64,000 bases of DNA from a virus: IMG/VR virus record IMGVR_UViG_3300050343_000150, positions 27,748-91,747 of that record; one strand, written 5' to 3'. A program made the translations under genes and the position numbers. The notes beneath the pieces are model-generated. The model did not search any database. It was not told the DNA's origin and was given only the letters and a program-made list of their open reading frames with translations. This document shows positions 52,888 to 63,075 of the stretch, in pieces. Each line of letters begins with the position of its first letter. Within the stretch, counting starts at the first letter, position 1.

Positions 52888-54390
52888 ATGCTAAAAGCAA
52901 TCCAAGCCGCTAGAACTAAAGATATCACTAGAGAAAAAAGTCAAAGAATTGGAGATGCTAAGGCATCAATATCGAGAAATACTGAAGAATGGGAAAGTAG
53001 TCTCAAAACCTTAGGAGTAAAACTTGAAGATGTTATTGCGAGATTATCTAAAGTAGTCGCTACTAGAAATACACAAGAACGGCCCGCTTCTATAAAAAAT
53101 TGGAAAAAATTAGTTACTGATAAGAAATGGGAAGAATTACTTCAAATTCTATCAGATGAAAAAGTAAGAAGTAGATTTAGACAATTATTACGTCAGTCAA
53201 ATAATTCAGAAAGTAGTAATGCTCTATTCACTTCTGAAGATGAAAACGCTAAAAAAATAATTTCATTGCTATATCCTACAAAGGAAGCATTTCCATCAAT
53301 GGAACTTACTACCACAATAAGTAATGACAACGCAATAGAATATGTTCAATTCGTATTGAATAAAGTAAATGTTAATCATCGTATACCTTTCATTAGTATG
53401 AAGCAAGGAGATAATCAATCTATGCGTACTCTATTTATGGCAAAACCAAAGTTGAAGGGGCTGCAATATATATTAGAAAATGATGCCATAGATACTAGTA
53501 AATTATCTAAACCTATGCTCAGACAATCAGTAGGTAAACTTGGTCTAATAAATGATTTAATAAATGACTCTCAATCTGTTAAATCTTTAGACAACATACA
53601 AGCAGAATGGAAAAATTTCAAAGACTTCGTAAAGGAAATTAAAACTGAGGAAAGCGATAAAACTAGTAAGAAAGTTTTACCGTTAGTAAAAAGAAAACTT
53701 TTCTTTGGGGCTATTGATAAAAATTTACTTGCTAAAAATGAGTTGTTAATGTATTTTAAGGGAGAAGGAATTTCCGAACCGGACTATGATGAACTGATAG
53801 AACTGATGGAAGATGAAGCATGGGCAGATATAGATGACCTACTAAATTTAGGAGATTTAGATACCGATGAAGTAGAGGCCAAATTTACACAGGCAGTACA
53901 GGGAGCAATACGTAATATGGTTTTGACCCCGGATAAATATAGAATACCTAGAAGTGATGATGCTAAATCCCTTGAGTTTATTTTCGAGAACGAAATGGAA
54001 GATATTATGGATAGTTTAACTGAAGAATCATTAGATGAGTCTTCTTTTACTACATCTCAACAAACAACATTTAACGATGGTGTAGCAATAAGAAATGATA
54101 CTTCAGGATTTCCGGAAGTAGTTAGAGTGTTAGAGATTCTAGGAGAATTATTTTCTGCCGGAGAAGATACTATTTCTACCTTTGATTACATAGAAGGAGA
54201 AATAACCCGTGAAAAGTTTATGGCACAAGTCCAAAAAGAATTTTCAGAAATTAAAAAAGACTTCTTAGCCAATGTTAAAGAAAATATGAAAGTTGTAATG
54301 AGCCAAGGTAAAAGAATTAACAAGGCTAATATTAAGAAAGAAAATGAACCATACATCTTTATTTATAAAATGTTTAATTTAGGAGGTTAA
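52888..54390 (+). CDS. Unknown 500-aa late protein
   Basis: Helical and highly charged, with an internal tag-like segment (SIKNWKKLVTDKKWEELLQI). ATG AGT TGG (MSWYSN, then TGA) begins 25 bases upstream at 52,863 in another frame, so the true N-terminus may be a tag lost through a 1-bp error. Large, unrecognised protein between tagged genes; scaffold, internal or portal-proximal virion protein are possibilities. Confidence 0.55.
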   Translation: MLKAIQAARTKDITREKSQRIGDAKASISRNTEEWESSLKTLGVKLEDVIARLSKVVATRNTQERPASIKNWKKLVTDKKWEELLQILSDEKVRSRFRQLLRQSNNSESSNALFTSEDENAKKIISLLYPTKEAFPSMELTTTISNDNAIEYVQFVLNKVNVNHRIPFISMKQGDNQSMRTLFMAKPKLKGLQYILENDAIDTSKLSKPMLRQSVGKLGLINDLINDSQSVKSLDNIQAEWKNFKDFVKEIKTEESDKTSKKVLPLVKRKLFFGAIDKNLLAKNELLMYFKGEGISEPDYDELIELMEDEAWADIDDLLNLGDLDTDEVEAKFTQAVQGAIRNMVLTPDKYRIPRSDDAKSLEFIFENEMEDIMDSLTEESLDESSFTTSQQTTFNDGVAIRNDTSGFPEVVRVLEILGELFSAGEDTISTFDYIEGEITREKFMAQVQKEFSEIKKDFLANVKENMKVVMSQGKRINKANIKKENEPYIFIYKMFNLGG

Positions 54391-54394
54391 TATT

Positions 54395-56899
54395 ATGAGT
54401 GAACGATTTGATAAGTTTATGTTCGAAGGTATGCGAGGGCTAAAATCTGACTTAGAGGCAGAAGGAGTGAAAGAAATTAGTGCTGAAGCAAGAAAAATAA
54501 AAAATGGATTTGCAGATAATTCATTATTCGATTTTCTTTCTGTAAATGATATTTCTGATAAAGTAGTAAATGCTAAAGACGAGGCTAATGATTCTACATT
54601 ATTACTACGCAGTCCTGAAGGAAAAGTTACATTACAAAATTATGCTATGGCTTTAGGGGGAGCAAGAGCGCAAGAAAAGTTCAGAAACAAATTAATTGCA
54701 AGATATAGAAATTTCAAAAATCTATCTAGTATGCAGCAAATAGGTATGTTGAATTATGTATACCGAGAAACTAAAACATCTGAAATGGGTTCTAGAGAAG
54801 AAGGTAAACTTTCAGACGCTAACGTATTAGATGAAGAATTACTAGCAGCACTTTCTAAATTTAAATATACTAAAAATAATCTATCAGTTGGTGGAGAGGC
54901 AATAAGTAAACCAATTAAAAATTTCTCTAAGGAAATTATGTTTGATGGTTCGAAGATGCCTCGCAATGAAAAAGAAGATATGTATAGTCTTTTATTAGGT
55001 CAACCATTTGAAATTAAATCTAAACTCAAGCCTTTTATTGACAGGTTAAAAAACGAATTAGGTGATTTGAGTGAACAGCCTATTTCGGTAGAAAAAATAA
55101 GTGCTGGTTCTCTTTTAGGTAAATATGATTTAAAATTACTAAAACGTAGAGAAGCAATATACGATTATTGGGAAGAAATAGGAACAACAAAATGGGCAGA
55201 ATTTAGAAAAACTCATGTTGAATTTGTTGCGGCTATGAAGAAATTAATAAGTGGTAGTAAAAATAATGATTTCATTAGAGAAGTACAATCTCTTATTGAT
55301 ATAGAAGTAGATACTCTACAATATGTAATGCAGTATGAAGCAAAGAATTTACCGGCTGATAGTCCATTAGTTAACAGTGTTAAGTTGTTTGAATTATTTG
55401 TAGAAGAAAATAAAGATAATGAAAATTTAATTTATCAAGAAGGAGGATATAGAACCTCAAACGAAAAGGGTGGAGGCCAAGTAGGTGAACTTGACTATGA
55501 TTCTGTTGAAGATGGGGATATTGAAGAAAAACTTTCTAGTATATTAGAAGACTTAGATGAAGGTCTAGAAAATGCAGCAGACCCTCTTTTACATTATGCT
55601 TACGAATTGGGAGCAGTAGGACTTAAGGGTAAACCTGTTTTACTTTCTGAGATTAAAAAAATTAAACTTATGTTGAGAAATACTCTAGTCGTGATAGATG
55701 CTGAAGGATTAGAAGATACACTAAATGAGTTATTAGATAATATAGAAAACATGGCTATTGATAGTTCTAGGAAAACATTTTACTTACCATATCAAAAAGA
55801 ATTATATGGAGAAATTCCTTATGGGCCAATGAATGACTCTAGTAATTTATTCAACGCTTCTAATGTAGAACAAACTAAAAAATATCTAAGATTACTTTCT
55901 GAGTTTATTGATGTAGGTAATGACTTTGACCGTGGGGCAACAGGAGGAAGCAGCAACAAATACAAGTTCCCTGCTAGAGAAGGTGGACGTGGCGGTTCAC
56001 GAATGAAAGATTTTTCAGAGTTAAAGATGGAAGAGAAGTTTACTAAGTATTTATCTGCTGTTATGGAATATTTTGTTATTCCTGCTAGAAGTAGATTTAG
56101 ACCTTTGAAATCTTCATTGCCACACATAGTGCCACGTGATATCAATATTCTAGGTAAAGAAACACCTGCTAGTCAAAATGCTTTTATTCATTTGTTGCGC
56201 ATGGAATTTTCTACGGATGAAGGTATTATACTAAATAAAACTCAACTTACTCAAATTAATAGATTACTTGATACTCTGACTAGACCAGCAGTATCGAATA
56301 GATTAAGAGAATTTATTGGTGAAGTCCGTTCCTTTGCAATTATGATTAGTAATGTATATGACAACACAGTTACCAATGAAGTCAATATGGAAATGGGGGC
56401 TTTCTTACATGATGTATTAGAGAAGAATGGTATTGCTCCGCAAAAATTTGGTATCGGTAATGAAAAGATGACAAATGAATGGAATGCTGAGTATGAAGAA
56501 AATAAATCTAGAGTATTACCCTTCGAAGGTATATATGACCATATTAGATACAGGGAGTCTTCGTATCGTGCAGCAAATTTAGCAACCGAAATTAAAACAT
56601 TGATTCGTTTAGAAAGTAAATTGGACATAACTAAATCTCAAGAAGAATCTATAATATTACAAGCACATGATGAGATTCGTAAAATGTTAGGTAAACCAGT
56701 ATATTATGGGTTAGGAAAAGTAGATAGTTACGATAATGTTTCTGACACTTTGAACTTAATGAAGAGTATGTTTTCTGTGGATTTAACTGCTATGGAGTTA
56801 GAAAATATTGTAAATGATTTTGACTCTATGCAAAATCTTAGTACTAAACATGGTGTTTCAAAAGAAGGAATTTATTTCTTAAAGGCTAATTTTAGGTGA
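54395..56899 (+). CDS. Unknown 834-aa late protein
   Basis: Starts MSERFDKFMFEGMRGLKSDL after a perfect AGGAGGT. Almost entirely helical with acidic patches, e.g. DGDIEEKLSSILEDLDEGLE, and one Gly/Arg-rich loop (REGGRGGSRMKDF). No catalytic motif seen. Among the largest late proteins, just upstream of terminase; may be an internal virion or DNA-ejection protein. Confidence 0.6.
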   Translation: MSERFDKFMFEGMRGLKSDLEAEGVKEISAEARKIKNGFADNSLFDFLSVNDISDKVVNAKDEANDSTLLLRSPEGKVTLQNYAMALGGARAQEKFRNKLIARYRNFKNLSSMQQIGMLNYVYRETKTSEMGSREEGKLSDANVLDEELLAALSKFKYTKNNLSVGGEAISKPIKNFSKEIMFDGSKMPRNEKEDMYSLLLGQPFEIKSKLKPFIDRLKNELGDLSEQPISVEKISAGSLLGKYDLKLLKRREAIYDYWEEIGTTKWAEFRKTHVEFVAAMKKLISGSKNNDFIREVQSLIDIEVDTLQYVMQYEAKNLPADSPLVNSVKLFELFVEENKDNENLIYQEGGYRTSNEKGGGQVGELDYDSVEDGDIEEKLSSILEDLDEGLENAADPLLHYAYELGAVGLKGKPVLLSEIKKIKLMLRNTLVVIDAEGLEDTLNELLDNIENMAIDSSRKTFYLPYQKELYGEIPYGPMNDSSNLFNASNVEQTKKYLRLLSEFIDVGNDFDRGATGGSSNKYKFPAREGGRGGSRMKDFSELKMEEKFTKYLSAVMEYFVIPARSRFRPLKSSLPHIVPRDINILGKETPASQNAFIHLLRMEFSTDEGIILNKTQLTQINRLLDTLTRPAVSNRLREFIGEVRSFAIMISNVYDNTVTNEVNMEMGAFLHDVLEKNGIAPQKFGIGNEKMTNEWNAEYEENKSRVLPFEGIYDHIRYRESSYRAANLATEIKTLIRLESKLDITKSQEESIILQAHDEIRKMLGKPVYYGLGKVDSYDNVSDTLNLMKSMFSVDLTAMELENIVNDFDSMQNLSTKHGVSKEGIYFLKANFR

Positions 56900-56904
56900 T
56901 ATAT

Positions 56905-57420
56905 ATGGTTGAAGTTCCCGATAAAATATACTCTGAGAAAGAGATGTTAAATTTATGGAATTCAAATAATCCCGATGACCAAAAATTACCTAGAAAACAA
57001 AGACCAACCTTAAAAACTACATTAACTACTACTAACCCTGAATATTTTATTGCTCTGTCAAAAAACAAACCTGTTGGTTATGCAGGTTTTGAGGACAATG
57101 GTTCTTTTTACGCTACTGCCGGAATTTATACCACTCCAAAAGAAAGAGGTAGTGGAGTTTCGTATTTGTTAAATCAAAGAAGATTAAGAATATTAAGACA
57201 GAAGCCATCGATTGCTTCTGTTAATATTAGTACATTTTCAAAAAATAAATGGATTAAACATTGGGAAGACCAAGGGTGGAAATTTAATTTAGAAGATGTA
57301 GAAGTACCTAGTGAGATTCCTATGGGTGTGTATCAAAAAGAAATCAAAGCCTACGGTAGGCAAAATGTAGGAGTATTAGATAATAGACTTGCTAAGTGGC
57401 AACAACAATTGAGGAGATAA
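56905..57420 (+). CDS. GNAT-like acetyltransferase fold protein 2
   Basis: 171 residues from the ATG at 56,905 (AGGTGAT upstream). KPVGYAGFEDNGSFYATAGI and TPKERGSGVSYLLNQRRLRI match the GNAT core, with an R-G-x-G acetyl-CoA loop. It ends in a basic helix (LAKWQQQLRR). Paralogue of the protein at 47,820. Next to terminase; substrate unknown. Confidence 0.6.
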   Translation: MVEVPDKIYSEKEMLNLWNSNNPDDQKLPRKQRPTLKTTLTTTNPEYFIALSKNKPVGYAGFEDNGSFYATAGIYTTPKERGSGVSYLLNQRRLRILRQKPSIASVNISTFSKNKWIKHWEDQGWKFNLEDVEVPSEIPMGVYQKEIKAYGRQNVGVLDNRLAKWQQQLRR

Positions 57421-57421
57421 A

Positions 57422-58861
57422 TTGGAAATAGATAATCTAGATTTTGTTTCACAAATGGATATGGAATTATCTAAAACTTCTTTTCCATATTTTTTTAAAA
57501 ATGTTCTTAGGTATGATGTACCCGAATATATGCAAGAATGGTTAGAATCAATGGAAACTACTGATAGAACAGTTATTATTTGTAGTCGTGACCACGGTAA
57601 ATCTGTCTTTATGCATAGTTGGGTAGTATGGAATCTTAATATTTCAAGAACCACCATTTCAAATGTTATACATTTCTTCTAACCAAAAGCAGACTTTAGT
57701 TCACATGAGAGAAATTGATAGATATTTTAATCATCCAGCACTTAAACAGTTCAAACCTAGTAGGGGTTGGGCTATTGGTAACATTCAATTAACAAATGGT
57801 AACGCAATTTTAGAACGTTCTGTTGGTTCTCAGATTAGAGGACTTCACCCTCAAGAGATTATTATTGACGACCCTTTGAAAGAGTTTAGTCTAGCAGGTA
57901 TTCAGAAGAGTTACTGATTGGTTCTTTGGAGATATGATACCAACACTTCATCACACTTCTAAGTTGAGAATGATTGGTACACCGTTTACCTATACTGATA
58001 TATTTTGCACAATTAGAAGAAAATGAGTGCATATACTGTTAAAAAATATCCTTGTCTTAATGCAATGAATGAACCACTTTGGCCTGAACGTTGGGACTTA
58101 TGATGCACTTATGCAAAGAAAGGCTGAAATAGGTTCTCTTAAGTTTACAAGAGAATATCTTTGTGTTCCTATCTCTACTGGAACTGCATTATTTAATCCT
58201 GAGTTTATTGCTGAAATGTAAAAATAAAGACTATGTTTTGAAATTAGGACATAGAAAGGATAAGGGATACAAATATTATGTTGGAGTTGACCCTGCTATC
58301 TCAACTGATGGAGACTACAATGTAATTACTGTTTTAGAAGTGATGATGAGAAAAAACAAAACTATTGTTCATGTTGATAGAGCTAAAAATGTTGAGTTTA
58401 GAGAAAATATTGATAAGATTAGTTTGATAGGTAAAATATTTGAGCCTGAAGAAATACTATACGAAACTAATACTTTCGCTAAAGCATTCACTCAAGAACT
58501 AAGGAATATTTCAGATTTGAACGTTAGAGATTTTAATACTACTAGAAAAAGAAACAGGAAATAATTCTTGAATTTACAAATGAATATAGAAAATGGAAAA
58601 ATAACTTTCCCATATGGTGATAATCTAGTAGAAATTAACCAATACGCTTTAATTGAAGAATTGTCAATGTTTTCTATTACTCATATTCAGGAAATTTGAA
58701 GGTGTAGGCGCACACGATGACTTAGTAATGAGTTTAGCATTGGCCAACGCTTGCGCTACAAAAACACAAGATGTGTTCATGTTATTAGATGATATGGGAA
58801 TTTTGATAAGTCCTAAGCCTACGAATAGGTCTTTAGGCGGTATGCTGGGGCTGAACTTCTA
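57422..58861 (+). CDS. terL: Terminase large subunit (several frameshifts)
   Basis: TTG start after GAGGAG. ATPase: Walker A CSRDHGKS, Walker B EIIIDDPLKE, coupling motif RMIGTPFTYT. Nuclease: YYVGVDPAISTDGDYNVITV, then ILYETNTF and GVGAHDDLVMSLALA. Reading jumps frame near 57,660, 57,900, 58,010, 58,090, 58,220, 58,560 and 58,690, yet every domain is in order, so the breaks look like sequence errors. Packages DNA into proheads with the portal encoded downstream. About 475 residues if repaired. Confidence 0.85.
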
Positions 58862-58867
58862 GGGTAT

Positions 58868-60228
58868 ATGCGTGGCGTGAAAAGGGTGACAAATTAAGAG
58901 ATGCTTGCAGACCTTGAACCAAGACGGAAGAACATCTGAAGAAAGAAAAAAGTATCACTGAAGATATGAAAAGAGTTGGTTATCCAACCTATTTCAGACC
59001 ATACAATTAGAAAAAAGATTCGCAGAAGATTTTAGGTTAACACTTTCAGATGCTAAGAAAACTAAAATATGAACTTAAAAAATATGAGATAGAAGGTAAA
59101 GATATACCTAAGATATTAAAGAACTAAAAAAGTTTAGAAGAACTCTGAAAGGAGAAGAAAAAATTAGCAGATTACAAAATCGATTGATAATTTAATCAAA
59201 GCATATTCAACTCATTTAGATACTAGTATGGATTCTATTTATTGGTTAAGAAATATAAACCTGTTCTAAAAGATATGACTTGCACTGAAGATAACCTAAT
59301 TAAATTATCATATGTTAATGATGAAGTTACTAGAAGAGAAATTGTGATACTTTGTAAATATTGGGAAGCGAGATAGAGAAGGATGGTATGCCATTCAACT
59401 CAGAGTATTCAAAATTAACTAAAACAGATGACAATTCTAAAGAGAGTTCAAGAGAATAGTTAAAGAAACATATGAAAACTTAACTCAAAAGAATTATCAA
59501 ACACCACATAACAAGTTAGTTAGTGAAGAGTCAGGGAATATCTGCTAGACAAATACACGAAAGATTACCTAAGATAACTATTCAAGAAAACAACTCCTAG
59601 TATAATTTCTAAAATGGCTAAACAAAGTAACATTACTAATGTTGAAGGTTCTTTCTATAAGTTCAGTGATGAAATTAAAAAAGGATATTTATGCTTATAC
59701 TGCGGCTTTCATAGATTCTGATGGATACATTACTATGGATAAAAATATAATCCTAGAGTTGGTTTAGTTGCAACGGGTGACAGAGGAAAGCATTCATGAT
59801 AGAAATGCATAAATCTCTAGGATGTGGGAGACTACATTTAGACCAAAAATCTCCACAAGACACTAAACCAATGTCAATAGATTAAACTTTTATTCTAGAA
59901 ATGATGTTGGAGAATATTAACAAATGCTTACCACATTTTAGAATGAAAGGGAAAAATGCAGAAATATTGTTAGAGTTACTTAAGAATGAAAAAATCATAA
60001 AAAAGCAAATTGGTACAAGGCACGTAAGGAAAACTGAACTTTAAATTAATGAAATATGAAAATCATAAAGACCATAAGAACTATGATTTCGCAAAGTATG
60101 AGATTGACATAGATAGTGTTGTAAAATATTATGATAATGATAAAAATTCTACTATGGATAAATTAGAAGAAGTTTTGAAGGATAACGAAGTGGTCGATGT
60201 TATCCACAAGATGGAGGAGGAAGAGTAG
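58868..60228 (+). CDS. LAGLIDADG-domain protein between terminase and portal (many frameshifts)
   Basis: Bridging about ten single-base shifts gives a protein starting with a probable helix-turn-helix (GRTSEERKKSITEDMKRVGY, ISDHTIRKKI), a long helical middle, then YTAAFIDSDGYITMD (about 59,690-59,740), a LAGLIDADG motif, followed by LGCGRLHL and LNFYSRNDV typical of the fold. It ends KMEEEE just before the portal. Probably a free-standing homing endonuclease or DNA-binding relative. Damaged or error-laden, so activity is unknown. Confidence 0.55.
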
Positions 60229-60229
60229 T

Positions 60230-61888
60230 ATGGTAGAAAAGAAGCCAACGTTGTTTCAGAGATTAACTCGAAGAACGACCCCTAAGCCCCAAGACAGAAA
60301 CATTTACAATCCGGGTATTCAAGAAAAAGCCCCGTCAAATATTATAACTGCTCCAATAATATATCACGTTACTTACCAATCTGTAATTGTACGTACTTGT
60401 ATTACTCAATTGAAAAATGAAATATTTAGGCGTGGGTATACATGGGAAGAAAAGTTTGTAGTCAAGTGTACAGATTGTGGAAGAGAACACAAAACTCCTA
60501 CTACTGCCTGTATTGATTGTGGTAGTACTAACTTAGTCAAGCCTAATCGTGACCAATTAAAATACATACATAAATTATTAGATGGTTATGTAAACAAAGG
60601 TGAACAATTATTTATTGATGTGCTAAAAGAGTTAGAAGATGACTTGAATATAATGGACGATGCATACTTATGATTATGGTTAAGGAATACTTTGTTGATG
60701 GATAATGGAGACATACGAATGCATCGTATTAAGGAAGTATATCAGAGGCGACCCTGTTTCTATGCATATTTATGCTGATGAAAATAGGAGAAAGAGGACA
60801 TCAAGGATTTACATGTTTGAATCATAGAGATTTTATTAGTACAGAAATTTCTGATACTTGTGGCATGTGTGGTTCTGAACTTATATCCTGTACATTATGT
60901 AAATAGAGTAAATGGAGACTGAACAGTATTTCTTAGATGGAGAAGTATTACATTTCAGTAAATATTCACCTTCTAGATTATATGGACAATCCCCAATTAT
61001 GACAATGTGGAATCAGATTACTACATTGCTAATTGCTATGGAAAATTATGTTAATTCTTCCTACACTAAGGCAAGAATGCCAAGAGGATTATTGGCAGTA
61101 CAAACAAGAAATATGGAATCTATGAAATCTTTTTGGAGAGGCGTCAAAGAAAAGATGGAGCAAGACCCACACTTTATTCCTGTTATGGGAATAGAAGGTG
61201 AAGGCGGTAAAGGAGGAGTTGAGTGGATTAAGTTCATGGATAGCCTAAAAGAAATGGACTATATTTCTGTTAAAGATGATTTAAGAGATAGGATTTCTGG
61301 ATTTCTATGGAGTTAGTAAAGTTTTCATGGCTGACAGTTCTGCTAGTGGTGGATTAAATAACGAAGGTATGCAAATACTTGTTACTAATAGAGCAGTAGA
61401 AATGGCGCAAACTATTTGGAATAATTATGTGTTTCCATTTATGACTAAGGAATTTGGGATTACAGATTGGGAGTTAAAGTTGCCTCCTTCAGAAGAAGAA
61501 GATGAAATTGCAGTTCTTCGTAAAAGAGAGATAGAAGTTAATATTGCAGCAGTCAATTAAAAATTTAGGATTTGAAGTAAATATGGATGACGAAGGTAGA
61601 TTTTCATATACTAAACCTGAGCCAAAAATGGAAGGTGGTGAAGGTGGTGCAAGCCAAGGTGGAGATAAAGTAGAACTTGACCCTTATGCTGGAACAGATA
61701 TAGATGCAAGTCAAATGGGACAAATGCAAGAACAGATGATGATGGGTGGTAGTAAACCACAAGAAAATCCACCTGCAACTAGAAACAAACCATCAATGTC
61801 TACTGGACCTGATAAGAGATTTACTGGATTACCAGCAGATGCTGGAAATCAAAATGTTGACAAGCGTACTGAAAGGAGAGTAGGTTAA
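60230..61888 (+). CDS. Portal protein with two zinc-binding inserts (frameshifts)
   Basis: ATG at 60,230 after GGAGGAGG. YQSVIVRTCITQLKNEIFRR is the start of the portal fold. CTDCGREHKTPTTACIDCGS is a zinc ribbon, and a second Cys/His set (FTCLNHRDFI...CGMCGSEL) follows. DGEVLHFSKYSPSRLYGQSP and the long stem helices are classic portal features. Frameshifts near 60,670, 60,700, 60,780, 60,890, 61,320 and 61,555. The Gly/Met/Gln-rich C-terminus ends TERRVG. About 550 residues if repaired. Confidence 0.78.
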
Positions 61889-62088
61889 TGAGTTGGTTTG
61901 ACGTTATTAAGAGAAAGAAATCAACAGTTAACCAAGCGGGTAATTATACTAAGCCCGGTATGAGAAAGAGGATATTCCAACGAATAAAAGCAGGAAGCAA
62001 AGGCGGTAGAAAAGGTCAATGGTCTGCAAGAAAAGCACAGTTACTTGCTGCAAGATACAAGAAAGCAGGTGGTGGGTATCGTGATTAA
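61888..62088 (+). CDS. Tagged basic late protein 7 (MSWFDVIKRKK...), 66 aa
   Basis: MSWFDVIKRKK tag, then a very basic conserved domain (PGMRKRIFQRIKAGSKGGRK; GQWSARKAQLLAARYKKAGG) seen in small proteins of marine phages. TAATG junction with the portal. Probably binds DNA inside the virion. Confidence 0.65.
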   Translation: MSWFDVIKRKKSTVNQAGNYTKPGMRKRIFQRIKAGSKGGRKGQWSARKAQLLAARYKKAGGGYRD

Positions 62089-62344
62089 TTGGTTTGACTT
62101 GATTAAAAAGAAAAATTTACAACCCTCACAACAGTCTATGGTAGAATGGAAAGATGAAGATTGGGTAGATATGGGAGGAAAAGGAAAGAAAGGAAGATAT
62201 GCTCCTAGAGCAGTTGCTGAGTCATTAACTCCCAAACAAAGAGCCGCAGAGAACAGAAAGAAAAGAGCAGGTAGAAAGAAAGGCAAGCAACATGTTCCTA
62301 GAACAAAAGCAGGAAAAAAAGTCTACCAAAGAATAGAGGGCTGA
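62081..62344 (+). CDS. Tagged basic late protein 8 (MINWFDLIKKKN...), 87 aa
   Basis: A GTG start at 62,081 (GGTGG upstream) places MINWFDLIKKK at the N-terminus. Then RYAPRAVAESLTPKQRAAEN and KKRAGRKKGKQH: basic, phage-type SLTP..R.A.NR.KR motif. Overlaps the previous gene by 8 bases. Confidence 0.6.
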   Translation: MINWFDLIKKKNLQPSQQSMVEWKDEDWVDMGGKGKKGRYAPRAVAESLTPKQRAAENRKKRAGRKKGKQHVPRTKAGKKVYQRIEG

Positions 62345-62350
62345 AAGATT

Positions 62351-62605
62351 ATGAGTTGGGAAGAAGTTTTGAAAAAGAAAAAACCTAACAAGGGTAAAAG
62401 ATTTGTCTCTCCAAAAGGAACTTCTTATGGTCAGGCTGGTAAAGCGAAAGATGGCGGAGATAGAATTAGACCCGGTACAAGTAAAGGTGATGCTTATTGT
62501 GCAAGGTCAAATAAGATAAAAGGGGATTGGAGAAAAGACCCTGATAGTCCTAATAATCTAAGTCGTAGAAAATGGAAATGTCACGGGAATAAGTCTAGCA
62601 AATAG
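62351..62605 (+). CDS. Tagged basic late protein 9 (MSWEEVLKKKK...), 84 aa
   Basis: MSWEEVLKKKK tag, Gly/Lys-rich linker, then a conserved phage motif (YCARSNKIKGDWRKDPDSPN and NLSRRKWKC), whose cysteines could bind zinc. Likely nucleic-acid-binding virion protein. Confidence 0.65.
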   Translation: MSWEEVLKKKKPNKGKRFVSPKGTSYGQAGKAKDGGDRIRPGTSKGDAYCARSNKIKGDWRKDPDSPNNLSRRKWKCHGNKSSK

Positions 62606-62678
62606 ATAAAATTGTGGAAAGGCTCATCAACTACATTATATGTCGAAGTAATTGTTAAACAGTAGGGGGGGAGACAAT

Positions 62679-62840
62679 ATGAGTTGGAAAAAACTACTAA
62701 AAAACCGTGATGATTGTTTGTGTTGGAGAACAAAGTCAGAAAGAGAAATGATGATGGATGACGATGGTAATTGTAAGCATTGCGGTAGAAAAATACCGGG
62801 AATGGAAAAAGCAATCGAATGGGGGTACAGGGGTAAATAA
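62679..62840 (+). CDS. Tagged zinc microprotein 10 (MSWKKLLKNRDD...), 53 aa
   Basis: The ATG at 62,679 follows a G-rich ribosome binding site. MSWKKLLKNR tag, then CLCWRTKSE and CKHCGRKI forming a zinc ribbon. Function unknown. Confidence 0.6.
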   Translation: MSWKKLLKNRDDCLCWRTKSEREMMMDDDGNCKHCGRKIPGMEKAIEWGYRGK

Positions 62841-62841
62841 T

Positions 62842-63066
62842 ATGAGTGAAAAAAGTGTAAGAGAATTAGAAAGACAACTAGCAGATGCAAGAGCAGAACA
62901 ATATGCTCATTATAGTAGAAAGGAAACAAAATCAAGAGATTATTCTGTTGGGGGAGTAGACCCACAAACTACTGTGGAGAAAAAAATACCTAAGGCTTCT
63001 GAAATACCGGATGCAATCTTGTTACCTAAAGCAAGAAAAAATAGAAAAGAAAATATTCCATTTTAG
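62842..63066 (+). CDS. Unknown 74-aa charged protein
   Basis: Starts MSEKSVRELERQLADARAEQ, a coiled-coil-like helix, then a disordered basic tail (LLPKARKNRKENIPF). It lacks the tag. It starts one base after the upstream stop. No family recognised. Confidence 0.5.
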   Translation: MSEKSVRELERQLADARAEQYAHYSRKETKSRDYSVGGVDPQTTVEKKIPKASEIPDAILLPKARKNRKENIPF

Positions 63067-63075
63067 GTGAGTTAC

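Noticed and set aside
58605-58620. CCATATGG inside terminase.
   Set aside because: It lies within coding sequence and lacks the flanking arms, the second inverted repeat and a TATA box.
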